Translations under genes and position numbers: made by a program | Shown: piece by piece, positions 18,114-26,536 of the stretch | Layout of the letters: every line of letters begins with the position of its first letter | Numbering within the stretch: the stretch's first letter is position 1 | DNA from: Sphingomonadales bacterium | GTDB taxonomy: Bacteria; Pseudomonadota; Alphaproteobacteria; Sphingomonadales; Sphingomonadaceae | Assembly (NCBI GenBank): GCA_017309275.1 | Contig: JAFKLT010000030.1 | Span: 1-64,000, forward strand | Direction: 5' to 3' | DNA: 64,000 nt | Notes under the pieces: generated by a model | The model's input: only the letters and a program-made list of their open reading frames with translations | What the model was told of the DNA's origin: nothing | Database searches by the model: none

Positions 18114-19337
18114 TTACGACGCCAGCAGTTCCTTCAGCGGGGTGGCCGCGTCGGCAAGCTGTTCGGGGGTCGCGCGCAGGCCGGCGGTGACGATCATGCG
18201 GCCCTGGACATAATCCTTGGTCGCATTGACGCAGTCGATCGCGATGACCTTGCCCGCCTTCAGATAGACGATCGAGAAACTGCGGCTGGCGATGTCGCCG
18301 CGCAGCACCGCCTGATCGTGGCCGGTCGACAGGCCCGCGGTCTGAAGCTTCAGATCATATTGGTTCGACCAGAACCAGGGGATCGCATGATAGGGCGCCT
18401 CGTCGCCGACGATGCCCTTGGCGACGACATTCGCCTGGTCGTTCGCATTCTGCACCGATTCCAGCCGGATCGTCGCGCCTTCGGCAAAATCGTTCACATG
18501 CGCGGCGCAATCGCCGATCGCATAGACGTCGGGCAGGCTAGTCTTGCACAGCCGGTCGACGAGCACGCCGTTGCCGCCCTCGGCGCCCGCGTCGATCAGC
18601 GGCTGGGTCGCGGGGACGATGCCGATGCCGACGATCACCAGGTCGGCCGGAATGACCTGTCCGTCCGCCAGCCGGACGCCGGTGACGCGCGTGTCGCCCT
18701 CGATCGCGTCGACCACGACGCCGAGGCGCAGGTCGACGCCATGGTCGCGATGTTCCTTTTCATAGAAGCGCGACAGGTCGGCACCCGCGACGCGCGCCAG
18801 CACGCGGTCGAGCGCTTCGAGCAGCACGACCTTCTTGCCCGCCTTGGTCAGCACCGCCGCGGCTTCGAGCCCGATATAGCCGCCGCCGATCACGACGATC
18901 TGTCCCGCCGTCTCCGACGCCGCCTTCATCGCGTCGGCATCGGCGCGGGTGCGCACGCCCTGAACGCCGGGCAGGTCGCCGCCCGGGATCGGCAGCATGC
19001 GAGGGCTTCCGCCGGTCGCCCAGACGAGCTTGCCGTAACCGATCGTCTCGCCGCCGTCGGTGGTGACCGTGTGCGCCGCCGGATCGACCGACACGACACG
19101 CTTGCCGAGCAGCATCGTCACCTCGCGCTCGTCCCAATATTTGGCGGGACGCAGCTGGATGCGTTCGAATTCCTTTTCGCCCGCGAAATATTCCTTCGAC
19201 AGCGGCGGGCGTTCATAGGGAAGCTCGGGTTCGTCGCCGATGATCGCGATGCTGCCCTCGAACTTTTGCGTGCGCAGCATGACCGCAACCTGCGCGCCCC
19301 CATGCCCGGCTCCCACGATCACCACGTCGAATTGCAT
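18114..19337 (-). CDS. NAD(P)H-dependent ferredoxin reductase (rubredoxin/putidaredoxin reductase type)
   Basis: A 407-residue FAD enzyme from the ATG at 19337, preceded by GGAGGG; an in-frame start 21 bases further upstream is less likely. It has the FAD motif [14 protein letters not shown] at the N-terminus, [12 protein letters not shown], the NAD motif [17 protein letters not shown], and the second FAD contact [11 protein letters not shown]-terminal reductase domain with [12 protein letters not shown] is typical of putidaredoxin, rhodocoxin and Rieske-oxygenase reductases. It passes electrons from NAD(P)H to a [2Fe-2S] ferredoxin. The only such ferredoxin in the window is at 49858 and the clients (P450, Rieske oxygenases) lie at 33-56 kb, where no reductase is seen. 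It is therefore the best local candidate to serve them. Confidence 0.9.
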   Translation of the reverse strand: MQFDVVIVGAGHGGAQVAVMLRTQKFEGSIAIIGDEPELPYERPPLSKEYFAGEKEFERIQLRPAKYWDEREVTMLLGKRVVSVDPAAHTVTTDGGETIGYGKLVWATGGSPRMLPIPGGDLPGVQGVRTRADADAMKAASETAGQIVVIGGGYIGLEAAAVLTKAGKKVVLLEALDRVLARVAGADLSRFYEKEHRDHGVDLRLGVVVDAIEGDTRVTGVRLADGQVIPADLVIVGIGIVPATQPLIDAGAEGGNGVLVDRLCKTSLPDVYAIGDCAAHVNDFAEGATIRLESVQNANDQANVVAKGIVGDEAPYHAIPWFWSNQYDLKLQTAGLSTGHDQAVLRGDIASRSFSIVYLKAGKVIAIDCVNATKDYVQGRMIVTAGLRATPEQLADAATPLKELLAS

Positions 19338-19413
19338 AATCCCTCCGCTACGGCACACTCGCTATTTGCCGGGGTCCCTGACATGCGCGGCAGGCGGAGA
19401 CAAGAAACATTGG

Positions 19414-20154
19414 CTACGCCGCCTGCAGGATTAGCTCGTTGCGCAGCAGGATCAGCTCGTCGCCCAGCGCCTCTATCTCCGCATCGCTGCGCAGCCCGGC
19501 GACGACCGACGCCGACAGGCAAAAGCCGGGCGCCACGCCGCTGAGGCCCACCGCCACGGTGCTCACGCCGCGATGGGCAAAGCCCCGGTCGATCGCAAAC
19601 CCCCGGACCGCCGCGTCGCGAACCTGTTGCCGATAGACGTCGAACGGCAATTCGGCCTGCCACCGCACGGGGGCATAGCGGCGCGCGAGTTCGGCTTCGT
19701 CGATGTCCTGTACCGCGGCGATCGCGCGCCCCGCCGCGCCGCCACCCAGCGGCTGTCGCTGGTCGTCGGCCAGGCTGAGGCGCATTCCCGCATCGCTTTC
19801 GGCCCGCACGGCAAGCTGGATGCGGTCGCGCGACACGACCTTCCACAGTCCGACCGCCGCCTCGGCATCCTGGGCAAAGCGCACCATCAGCGGCAGCGCG
19901 CGGTCGGCCAGGCGCGCCGCGCGATTGTCGCGCAGCGCCTCCGCCGCCTGCCACGCCTGCGCCAGCCGGTAATGCTTGGTGCGCGCATCGCGTTCGACCG
20001 CTCCCTCAGCAACCAGCGTTTTCAGCAGGTTGAGGCAGCTTGACGGGCTCAGCCCGACCAGGCGGGCGATATCCGAAAGCGTCAGCGCGCCCGAATCCGC
20101 GAGCAGGCGGAGGATCGCAAAGGCTTGCGAAACGGAGCGTACGGGGCCGGTCAT
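19414..20154 (-). CDS. IclR family transcriptional regulator
   Basis: A 246-residue IclR-type regulator. I start at the ATG at 20154, which gives MTGPVRSVSQAFAILRLLAD, the usual beginning of the family's winged helix-turn-helix (LTLSDIARLVGLSPSSCLNLLKTL follows). An upstream in-frame ATG would add 23 untypical residues. The C-terminal half is the effector domain, with GGGAAGRAIAA and FAIDRGFAHRGVSTVAV. It is divergent from the acyl-CoA operon starting at 20261 across a spacer with a clear dyad, so it most likely regulates that operon in response to a pathway acid or CoA intermediate. Confidence 0.88.
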   Translation of the reverse strand: MTGPVRSVSQAFAILRLLADSGALTLSDIARLVGLSPSSCLNLLKTLVAEGAVERDARTKHYRLAQAWQAAEALRDNRAARLADRALPLMVRFAQDAEAAVGLWKVVSRDRIQLAVRAESDAGMRLSLADDQRQPLGGGAAGRAIAAVQDIDEAELARRYAPVRWQAELPFDVYRQQVRDAAVRGFAIDRGFAHRGVSTVAVGLSGVAPGFCLSASVVAGLRSDAEIEALGDELILLRNELILQAA

Positions 20155-20167
20155 CCGATACAGGATA

Positions 20168-20204
20168 TTTTCAACAGTGTGAAAAAGCAATTCTGAATGT
20201 TGAA
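20168..20204. promoter_or_regulatory. Candidate IclR operator dyads
   Basis: Two overlapping dyads lie in the divergent spacer. The tight one has arms TTTTCA (20168-20173) and TGAAAA (20180-20185). The wide one has arms TTCAACA (20170-20176) and TGTTGAA (20198-20204). The region is AT-rich relative to its surroundings. Binding by the adjacent IclR protein is inferred from position. Confidence 0.5.
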
Positions 20205-20260
20205 ATAATGCGAGCAAGCGCATATCGCGTTATCGACACGAATCAAGCGGGAGATCGGAT

Positions 20261-21178
20261 ATGAGCGGATGCCTTGACGGAAAGGTCGTCGCCATCACCG
20301 GAGCGGGGCGCGGCATCGGCCGCGAACTCGCGCTGCATTGCGCGGCACAGGGCGCGGCGGTGATCGTCAACGATCCGGGCGTCGCACAGGCCGGGGACGG
20401 CGGCGACGCGGCCCCCGCCGAAACCACCGCGAACGACATCATCGCCGCGGGCGGCAAGGCGGCGGCGAACTTCGGCAACGTCGCCGATCCCAAGGACGCG
20501 GCGGGCATCATCGAGGATGCGGTGGCACGCTTCGGCCGCATCGACGCCGTGGTGAACAACGCCGGCATCCTGCGCGACACCATCTGGCACAAGATGAGCT
20601 ACGAAGACTGGAAGAGCGTCATCGAGGTCAACCTGACCGGCGTGTTCAACGTGTCGAAGGCCGCGACGCCCTATTTCCGCGAGCAGCAGTCGGGCAGCTT
20701 CATCCACTTCACCTCGACCAGCGGGCTGATCGGCAACATCGGCCAGGCCAATTATTCGGCGGCGAAGCTGGGCGTCGTCGCGCTGTCGCAATCGATCGCG
20801 CTCGACATGGCGCGCGTCGGGGTCCGCTCGAACTGCATCGCGCCGTTCGCGTGGAGCCGCATGACCTCGTCGATCCCGGCGACCACCCCGGCGGAACAGG
20901 AGCGCGTCAAGCGCCTGCAGGAAATGTCGGCGGACAAGATCGCACCGCTGGTTGCCTATCTGGCGTCGGACCTGTCGAAGGATGTGACGAACCAGATCTT
21001 CAGCGTGCGCAAGAACGAGATCCTTCTCTTCTCGAAACCGCGACCGGTCCGCTCGATGGCCAAGCTCGAGGGCTGGACCGCCGAGGCGATCGCCGACGAG
21101 CTGATCCCCGCCTTTCGCCCCGCATTCGCACGCGCCGACGAGGTGTCGGCGCATGTCTTCCCCTATGACCCGATCTGA
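20261..21178 (+). CDS. SDR family 3-hydroxyacyl-CoA dehydrogenase-like protein
   Basis: A 305-residue classical SDR: cofactor motif TGAGRGIGREL near the N-terminus, NNAG in VVNNAGILRD, catalytic Ser in FTSTSGL and the YSAAK Tyr-x3-Lys pair in QANYSAAKLG. The first part, including an acidic VNDPG at the end of strand 2 (favouring NAD), resembles the (3R)-hydroxyacyl-CoA dehydrogenase unit of multifunctional enzyme type 2. A C-terminal extension of about 60 residues follows the core. It opens the IclR-controlled operon and precedes an acyl-CoA dehydrogenase by ten bases, so a beta-oxidation-type step on a CoA ester is the likely role. Confidence 0.85.
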   Translation: MSGCLDGKVVAITGAGRGIGRELALHCAAQGAAVIVNDPGVAQAGDGGDAAPAETTANDIIAAGGKAAANFGNVADPKDAAGIIEDAVARFGRIDAVVNNAGILRDTIWHKMSYEDWKSVIEVNLTGVFNVSKAATPYFREQQSGSFIHFTSTSGLIGNIGQANYSAAKLGVVALSQSIALDMARVGVRSNCIAPFAWSRMTSSIPATTPAEQERVKRLQEMSADKIAPLVAYLASDLSKDVTNQIFSVRKNEILLFSKPRPVRSMAKLEGWTAEAIADELIPAFRPAFARADEVSAHVFPYDPI

Positions 21179-21188
21179 GGAACAGCCC

Positions 21189-22358
21189 ATGAGCAACCCC
21201 GGCATGGACGCGGACGTCTTTGAACAGTTCATCGAACAGCTCGAACGCTATGTGCGCGATCGCCTTCTCCCCGCCGAGAGGGAGATCATCGAAACCGACC
21301 GCATTCCCGACGATATCCTGTCGGAAATGCGCGACATGGGCCTGTTCGGCCTGACGATCCCCGAAGCGTTCGGCGGCGCGGGGATGAACGTCAGCCAATA
21401 TGTGAAGACGATCCACACGATCAGCTATGCGATGCCGGCCTTCCGGTCGATCATCTCGATCAACATTGGCATGTTCGCATCGGCGCTGAAGAATGGCGGG
21501 ACCGACGCGCAGAAGGCCGAATGGCTGCCGCGCGTCGCGGCGGGCGAAATCGCCGCCTTTGGCCTGACCGAGCCCGGATCGGGATCGGACTCGGCGGGGC
21601 TTCAGACGACCGCGACCCAGACCGACAACGGCTGGGTGCTGAACGGCACCAAACGCTATATCACCAACTCGCCCTTCGCGAAGGTCGGGCTGATCATGGC
21701 GCGGACGAGCAAGGAAAACCTGCCCAAGAACGCGCATGTCTCCGCCTTCGTCGTGCCGATGGACGCACCGGGCATAACGATCGGCAAGTCGGACAAGAAG
21801 ATGGGCCAGTCGGGCAGCCATATCGCCGACATCATCATGGAGGATGTGCGCGTCGGCGGAGAGGCGCTGCTGGGCGGCGAGCTGGGCAAGGGCTTTGCCT
21901 ATGCGATGATGAGCCTCGACAACGGCCGCATGTCGGTGGGCGCGGCGGCGACCGCCTATGCCCGCCGCGCGCTCGACAGCGCGGTGCGCTATGCGACCGA
22001 GCGCAAGGCGTTCGGCGAACCCATCGCCAATTTCCAGCTCATCCAGCAGATGCTCGCGCAGAGCGAGATCGACATCTATGCCGCCGAATGCATGATGGAG
22101 GACGTGACGCGCCGCGCCGACGCGGGCGAGAATGTCCTGCGCAAGGCCGCGGCGTTCAAGGTGTTCGCGTCCGAAATGTGCGGCCGCGTCGTCGACGCCT
22201 GCGTCCAGGTCTATGGCGGGGCAGGCTATCTTGCCGAATATGACGCCGAACGCTTTTTCCGCGATGCGCGCATCTATCGCATCTATGAGGGGACGACGCA
22301 GATCCTGCAGCTTCAGATCGCCAAGCATATGCTGCGCGAATTCGCGGCGACGAACTGA
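21189..22358 (+). CDS. Acyl-CoA dehydrogenase
   Basis: A 389-residue acyl-CoA dehydrogenase started at the ATG at 21189, which has GAGGAA just upstream; an in-frame start at 21153 would overlap the SDR gene. It shows FGLTEPGSGSDSAGLQTTA (FAD and substrate contact), GTKRYITNSPFA, RKAFGEPIANFQLIQ and the C-terminal IYEGTTQIL with Glu367 at the usual catalytic-base position. Length and motifs match the short/medium-chain group. Electrons would go to ETF. Its TGA overlaps the ATG of the CoA-transferase-like gene (TGATG). Confidence 0.93.
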   Translation: MSNPGMDADVFEQFIEQLERYVRDRLLPAEREIIETDRIPDDILSEMRDMGLFGLTIPEAFGGAGMNVSQYVKTIHTISYAMPAFRSIISINIGMFASALKNGGTDAQKAEWLPRVAAGEIAAFGLTEPGSGSDSAGLQTTATQTDNGWVLNGTKRYITNSPFAKVGLIMARTSKENLPKNAHVSAFVVPMDAPGITIGKSDKKMGQSGSHIADIIMEDVRVGGEALLGGELGKGFAYAMMSLDNGRMSVGAAATAYARRALDSAVRYATERKAFGEPIANFQLIQQMLAQSEIDIYAAECMMEDVTRRADAGENVLRKAAAFKVFASEMCGRVVDACVQVYGGAGYLAEYDAERFFRDARIYRIYEGTTQILQLQIAKHMLREFAATN

Positions 22359-23566
22359 TGTATCCACTTCTGTCCGGCCTGTCGGTGATCGAGGCGTCGT
22401 CCTTCGTCGCCTCGCCCACGGCCGGGCTGTATTGCGCGCAGTTCGGCGCCGAGGTGATCCGCGTCGACCAGATCGGCGGCGGCCCCGATTTCCGGCGCTG
22501 GCCGGTGACGGACGCGAATGACTCGCTCTATTGGGAAAATCTCAACCGCGCGAAAAAGTCGGTCGCGCTCGACCTAAGCCGGCCCGAGGGACGCGAGCTG
22601 TTGCAGGAGCTGGTGCGCGCGACGGGCCAGTTCATCACCAATTTTCCCGTCGACGGCTTTCTGTCGCACGACAGGCTGGCCGAAGGCCGCGCCGACCTGA
22701 TCACCGTACGCGTGATGGGCTGGGCCGACGGATCGCCCGCGCTCGACTATACGGTGAACAACAGCGTCGGCTATCCGATGCTGACCGGGCCGGGGCCCGA
22801 ACCCGTCAACCATGTGCTGCCCGCCTGGGACCTGCTGACCGGAGCCTATGCGGCCTTTGCCCTGCTCGCGGCGATCCAGCGGCGAAGCGCGACCGGCGCG
22901 GGCGGCGAGGTTCGCATCCCGCTGTCCGACGTCGCGATCGGCACCGTCGCCAATCTGGGCGGTATCGCCGAAGTGCTCTATTCGGGCGCGAACCGGCCGC
23001 GGCTCGGCAACGCGGTCTATGGCCTGTTCGGCCGCGACTTCGTCACGCGCGACGGCGAGCGGACGATGATCGTCGTCGTGACGCCGCGCCAATGGACCAA
23101 TCTGATCGCCGCGCTGAATCTGGGCGATGCCGTCACCGCGATCGAGACCGATCGAGGCGTGTCCTTCGCAAAGAACGACGGCCTCCGCTTCGACCATCGC
23201 GACGCGCTGTATCCGCTTTTCGAAAAGGCCATCGCCGGCCGCGACCACGCCGACCTTGCCGCGGCTTTCGACGCCGGCGGGATCGTCCATTCGGCCTATC
23301 GCACCATGGCCGACGCAGTGCAGGACCCCGCGCTGGTCGCCGACAATCCGATCTTCGGCAGCGCCGAAAATCCCAGCGGTTTCGCCTATCCCGCCGCAGG
23401 CGCCTTTTCCACCATCCCGCAGGCGGAGCGCGAACCGCCGCGCCCTGCCCCGCGCAACGGCCAGCATAGCGAAGAAGTGCTGGCCGGCCGACTTTCGCTT
23501 TCCTCGGGCGAGATCGCCCGCCTGATCGACGCCGGCATTGTCGGCACATCCAAAACCGGAGACTGA
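22358..23566 (+). CDS. Family III CoA-transferase, resembling 2-methylfumaryl-CoA isomerase (Mct)
   Basis: A 402-residue CaiB/BaiF-fold protein. The catalytic aspartate is Asp158 in HVLPAWDLLTGAYAAF. The surroundings resemble my recollection of mesaconyl-CoA C1-C4 CoA transferase (2-methylfumaryl-CoA isomerase) of the 3-hydroxypropionate bicycle: YTVNNSVGYPMLTGPG before it, LSDVAIGTVANLGGIAEVL after it, and GNAVYGLFGRDF with TPRQWTNL further on. That enzyme moves CoA within the same molecule. Two downstream genes resemble methylsuccinyl-CoA dehydrogenase and mesaconyl-C4-CoA hydratase, which supports the reading. It overlaps the preceding gene by one base and the thiolase follows after three bases. 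Confidence 0.8.
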   Translation: MYPLLSGLSVIEASSFVASPTAGLYCAQFGAEVIRVDQIGGGPDFRRWPVTDANDSLYWENLNRAKKSVALDLSRPEGRELLQELVRATGQFITNFPVDGFLSHDRLAEGRADLITVRVMGWADGSPALDYTVNNSVGYPMLTGPGPEPVNHVLPAWDLLTGAYAAFALLAAIQRRSATGAGGEVRIPLSDVAIGTVANLGGIAEVLYSGANRPRLGNAVYGLFGRDFVTRDGERTMIVVVTPRQWTNLIAALNLGDAVTAIETDRGVSFAKNDGLRFDHRDALYPLFEKAIAGRDHADLAAAFDAGGIVHSAYRTMADAVQDPALVADNPIFGSAENPSGFAYPAAGAFSTIPQAEREPPRPAPRNGQHSEEVLAGRLSLSSGEIARLIDAGIVGTSKTGD

Positions 23567-23569
23567 CCC

Positions 23570-24784
23570 ATGACCCTTCGCCGCGCCGCCATCGTCGCCC
23601 CGATCCGTACCGCCGTCGGCAAGTTTGGGGGCTCGCTGTCGTCGATGACCGCCGGCGACCTGGGCGCGGTGATCCTGAAGGCGCTGATGGAGCGCACGAA
23701 GATCGACCCCGCGCGCGTCGACGACGTCGTTTTCAGCCAAGGCTATGGCAATGGCGAGGCACCGAGCATCGGCCACTGGTCGTGGCTCGCGGCGGGCCTG
23801 CCGATCGAGGTGCCCGGCTATCAGCTCGACCGTCGCTGCGGATCGGGACTGCAGGCGGTCGTCAACGCCGCGATGATGGTCCAGACGGGCATGTCCGACG
23901 TCGTTGTCGCCGGCGGCGTCGAATCGATGTCGAACGTCGAACATTACAGCACCGACATTCGCAAGGGCGTGCGCGCGGGCAATCTGACGCTGCACGACCG
24001 CCTGACGCGCGGCCGCCTGATGTCGCAGCCGATCGAACGGTTCGGCGTCATCACCGGCATGATCGAGACGGCCGAAAACCTGGCCAAGGATTATGACATC
24101 AGCCGCGAGGCGTGCGACGCCTATGCCGCGCGCAGCCACCAGCGCGCCGCCGCCGCCTGGGCGAACGGCCTGTTCGACGACGAACTGGTGCCCGTATCGG
24201 TACCGCAGAAAAAGGGCGATCCGATCGTCTTCGCGCACGACGAGGGCTATCGCGCCGACGCGACGACGGAAACGCTCGGCAAGCTCAAGGCGCTGGAAGG
24301 CGGGGTCGTCACCGCCGGCAACGCCAGCCAGCAGAATGACGCGGCCGCCGCGTGCCTTGTCGTCGCGGAGGACAAGCTGGACGAACTCGGCCTCGAACCG
24401 ATCGCCTGGTATCACAGCTCGGCCGCCGCCGGCTGCGACCCCAGCCGGATGGGCATCGGCCCCGTTCCGGCGGTCGAGCGCCTCTTCGCGCGGAACGGCC
24501 TGGGCTGGGGCGACATCGACCTGGTCGAGCTCAACGAAGCCTTCGCGCCGCAGGTTCTAGCCGTGCTGAAGGGCTGGGGCTGGTCCGACGACGACAGCCG
24601 CAACGAAATTCTGAACGTCAACGGATCGGGCATCTCGCTGGGCCATCCGATCGGCGCTACCGGCGGGCGCATCCTGGCGAACCTGACGCGCGAGCTGGTC
24701 CGCCGCGACGGCCGCTATGGCCTGGAAACCATGTGCATCGGCGGCGGTCAGGGCATCGCCGCGATCTTCGAACGCGCCGCCTGA
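23570..24784 (+). CDS. Thiolase family acetyl-CoA acyltransferase
   Basis: A 404-residue thiolase with a full active site: nucleophile Cys90 in LDRRCGSGLQAV, His359 in SLGHPIGATG, and Cys389 in ETMCIGGGQG. The NEAFAPQ motif is present as ELNEAFAPQVLAV. Length and motifs match degradative or biosynthetic thiolases of the FadA/PaaJ/PcaF group. It would cleave a 3-oxoacyl-CoA made by the SDR and dehydrogenase encoded upstream. It is followed by a 156-base gap that contains a dyad repeat, so it may end the first transcription segment of the operon. Confidence 0.92.
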   Translation: MTLRRAAIVAPIRTAVGKFGGSLSSMTAGDLGAVILKALMERTKIDPARVDDVVFSQGYGNGEAPSIGHWSWLAAGLPIEVPGYQLDRRCGSGLQAVVNAAMMVQTGMSDVVVAGGVESMSNVEHYSTDIRKGVRAGNLTLHDRLTRGRLMSQPIERFGVITGMIETAENLAKDYDISREACDAYAARSHQRAAAAWANGLFDDELVPVSVPQKKGDPIVFAHDEGYRADATTETLGKLKALEGGVVTAGNASQQNDAAAACLVVAEDKLDELGLEPIAWYHSSAAAGCDPSRMGIGPVPAVERLFARNGLGWGDIDLVELNEAFAPQVLAVLKGWGWSDDDSRNEILNVNGSGISLGHPIGATGGRILANLTRELVRRDGRYGLETMCIGGGQGIAAIFERAA

Positions 24785-24838
24785 GACGGCATGGGATCGA
24801 CGAGCGGCAGGCGGTCAGGTGAAATAGGCCCGTCCTCC

Positions 24839-24916
24839 GCGTCATCCCGGATGTGATCGGGTGGCCAGCCAGGCAACGGTGAAAGGCGGAACCCCGGATC
24901 AAGTTCGGGGCGACGC
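24839..24916. repeat. Palindromic intergenic repeat
   Basis: The two ends, GTCATCCCGGATGTGATCGG (from 24841) and the reverse complement of CCCCGGATCAAGTTCGGGGC (24892-24911), are imperfect inverted copies of each other, about 30 bases apart. This resembles the dispersed CCCCGGA-TTGATCC-GGGG family repeats seen between genes in many sphingomonads. It sits between the thiolase and the next acyl-CoA dehydrogenase gene and could form an RNA hairpin. It is the only clear copy I found here. Confidence 0.6.
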
Positions 24917-24940
24917 GGGGAAAGAGGACAAAGTCTGACG

Positions 24941-26536
24941 ATGCGCGCTGCCTTGAACAACAGCCTTGCCGCCGCACAGGCCTATCGCAGCGCGGCGCAG
25001 GCGGCGCTGGCCGAGCGGCTGGCCGCTGGGCCCATCGACGGCGAGCAGCGCGCGGCGCACGGCTTCGCCTGGGTCGCGACGACGGTCGCGGCGCTGGAAG
25101 CGACGCTGGCCTGGGCCGAAACCGGCCAGGGCGCGAACCCCCTCGACGACCGGATCGCCACGCTGGCCTTTGCCGAGGGGATCGGCCAGCTCGTCGGCGG
25201 GCTGCCGATGGGGCAGAATGAGATTTTCCGTCCCGCCGACCTGGGCCTCGGCGCGGCGGCGCGGACGCTTGCCGATGCCTCTGCCGACCTGCTCGATGCC
25301 GATCATGCCGCGACGCGCGCCGCCGTCGCCGCCGCGCTTGCCGACGGTCATTGGCCGAGCGAGACGCTGCACGATGCCGATCTCGACGCGATCCGCGACC
25401 AGTATCGCCGCTTCACCGACAGCGAAATCCTTCCGCACGCGCACGGCTGGCACCTTGCGAACGACCTGATCCCCGACGCGACGGTCCAGGCAATGGCCGA
25501 CCTCGGCACCTTCGGCGTCTGTATCGACGAGGAATATGGCGGCCTGGGCCTCGGCAAGCTGGTCATGTGTATCGTGACCGAGGAATTGTCGCGCGGCTGG
25601 ATCGGCACCGGCTCGCTCGGCACGCGGTCGGAGATCGCGGGCGAGCTGATCGGCATGGGCGGCACGCCCGAACAAAAGGCGCATTGGCTGCCCCGGATCG
25701 CGAGCGGCGAGATTCTTCCGACCGCGGTCTTCACCGAACCCGATGTCGGATCCGACCTGGGGTCGCTGCAAACGAAGGCGCGGCGCGAGGGCGACCATTG
25801 GGTCATCGACGGCGCCAAGACCTGGATCACCCATGCCGCGCGGTCGGACCTGATGACCCTGCTGGCGCGTACCGTCCCCGACGCAAAGGGCTATGCCGGC
25901 CTGTCGATGCTGCTCGTCCCGAAACCGCGCGGGACGGAGGCCGACCCCTTCCCCGCCGACGGCATGACCGGCAGCGAGATCGAGGTGCTCGGCTATCGCG
26001 GGATGCGCGAATATGCGCTGCAATTCGACGGCATGACCGCGCCCGCCGACGCGCTGCTCGGCGGCGAGGAGGGACAAGGCTTCAAGCAGCTGATGCGCAC
26101 CTTCGAGGGCGCGCGTATCCAGACCGCCGCGCGCGCCGTCGGCGTCGCGCGACGCGCGCTCGAGCTCGGGCTGGCCTATGCCCTGTCGCGCAAGCAGTTC
26201 GGCAAGGCGATCATCGCCTTTCAGCGCGTGTCGGACAAGCTGACGATGAGCCTGGTCGATTTCGTCACCGCGCGCGAGCTCAGCTATGCCGCCGCGCGCG
26301 CCAAGGACAGCGGCAAGCGCTGCGACATCGAGGCGGGCATGGCCAAGCTGCTCGGCGCACGCGCCGCCTGGTCGAACGCCGACGCCGCGCTGCAGATCCA
26401 CGGCGGCAACGGCTATGCCCTGGAATATGAGATCAGCCGCATCCTGTGCGACGCGCGCATCCTCAACATCTTCGAGGGCGCGGCGGAAATCCAGGCGCAG
26501 GTGATCGCGCGCGGGCTGACGGGAGGACGCAACTGA
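24941..26536 (+). CDS. Acyl-CoA dehydrogenase with N-terminal extension, (2S)-methylsuccinyl-CoA dehydrogenase-like
   Basis: A 531-residue acyl-CoA dehydrogenase. The core (about residues 145-531) has FTEPDVGSDLGSLQT, GAKTWITHAARSDL, SRKQFGKAIIAFQRV, IHGGNGYALEYEISR and NIFEGAAEIQ, with Glu512 at the usual catalytic-base position. An alpha-helical, alanine-rich extension of about 145 residues precedes it. That extension and total length (about 530-550) are features of methylsuccinyl-CoA dehydrogenase of the ethylmalonyl-CoA pathway, which makes mesaconyl-C1-CoA. Its neighbours (an Mct-like isomerase and a hydratase resembling mesaconyl-C4-CoA hydratase) support this. Substrate remains inferred. 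Its TGA overlaps the next ATG by one base. Confidence 0.82.
   Translation: MRAALNNSLAAAQAYRSAAQAALAERLAAGPIDGEQRAAHGFAWVATTVAALEATLAWAETGQGANPLDDRIATLAFAEGIGQLVGGLPMGQNEIFRPADLGLGAAARTLADASADLLDADHAATRAAVAAALADGHWPSETLHDADLDAIRDQYRRFTDSEILPHAHGWHLANDLIPDATVQAMADLGTFGVCIDEEYGGLGLGKLVMCIVTEELSRGWIGTGSLGTRSEIAGELIGMGGTPEQKAHWLPRIASGEILPTAVFTEPDVGSDLGSLQTKARREGDHWVIDGAKTWITHAARSDLMTLLARTVPDAKGYAGLSMLLVPKPRGTEADPFPADGMTGSEIEVLGYRGMREYALQFDGMTAPADALLGGEEGQGFKQLMRTFEGARIQTAARAVGVARRALELGLAYALSRKQFGKAIIAFQRVSDKLTMSLVDFVTARELSYAAARAKDSGKRCDIEAGMAKLLGARAAWSNADAALQIHGGNGYALEYEISRILCDARILNIFEGAAEIQAQVIARGLTGGRN

Noticed and set aside
15685-18213. 842-codon open frame opposite the S9 peptidase gene
   Set aside because: A complement-strand artefact; the minus-strand frame has the complete GxSYGG/Asp/His triad and a signal peptide.
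20220-20233. CATATCGCGTTATC, 11 of 14 matches to the island box, in the IclR spacer
   Set aside because: It lies 13 kb from the island in a promoter that has its own better dyad for IclR; kept as a chance or weak match until a genome-wide scan is done.
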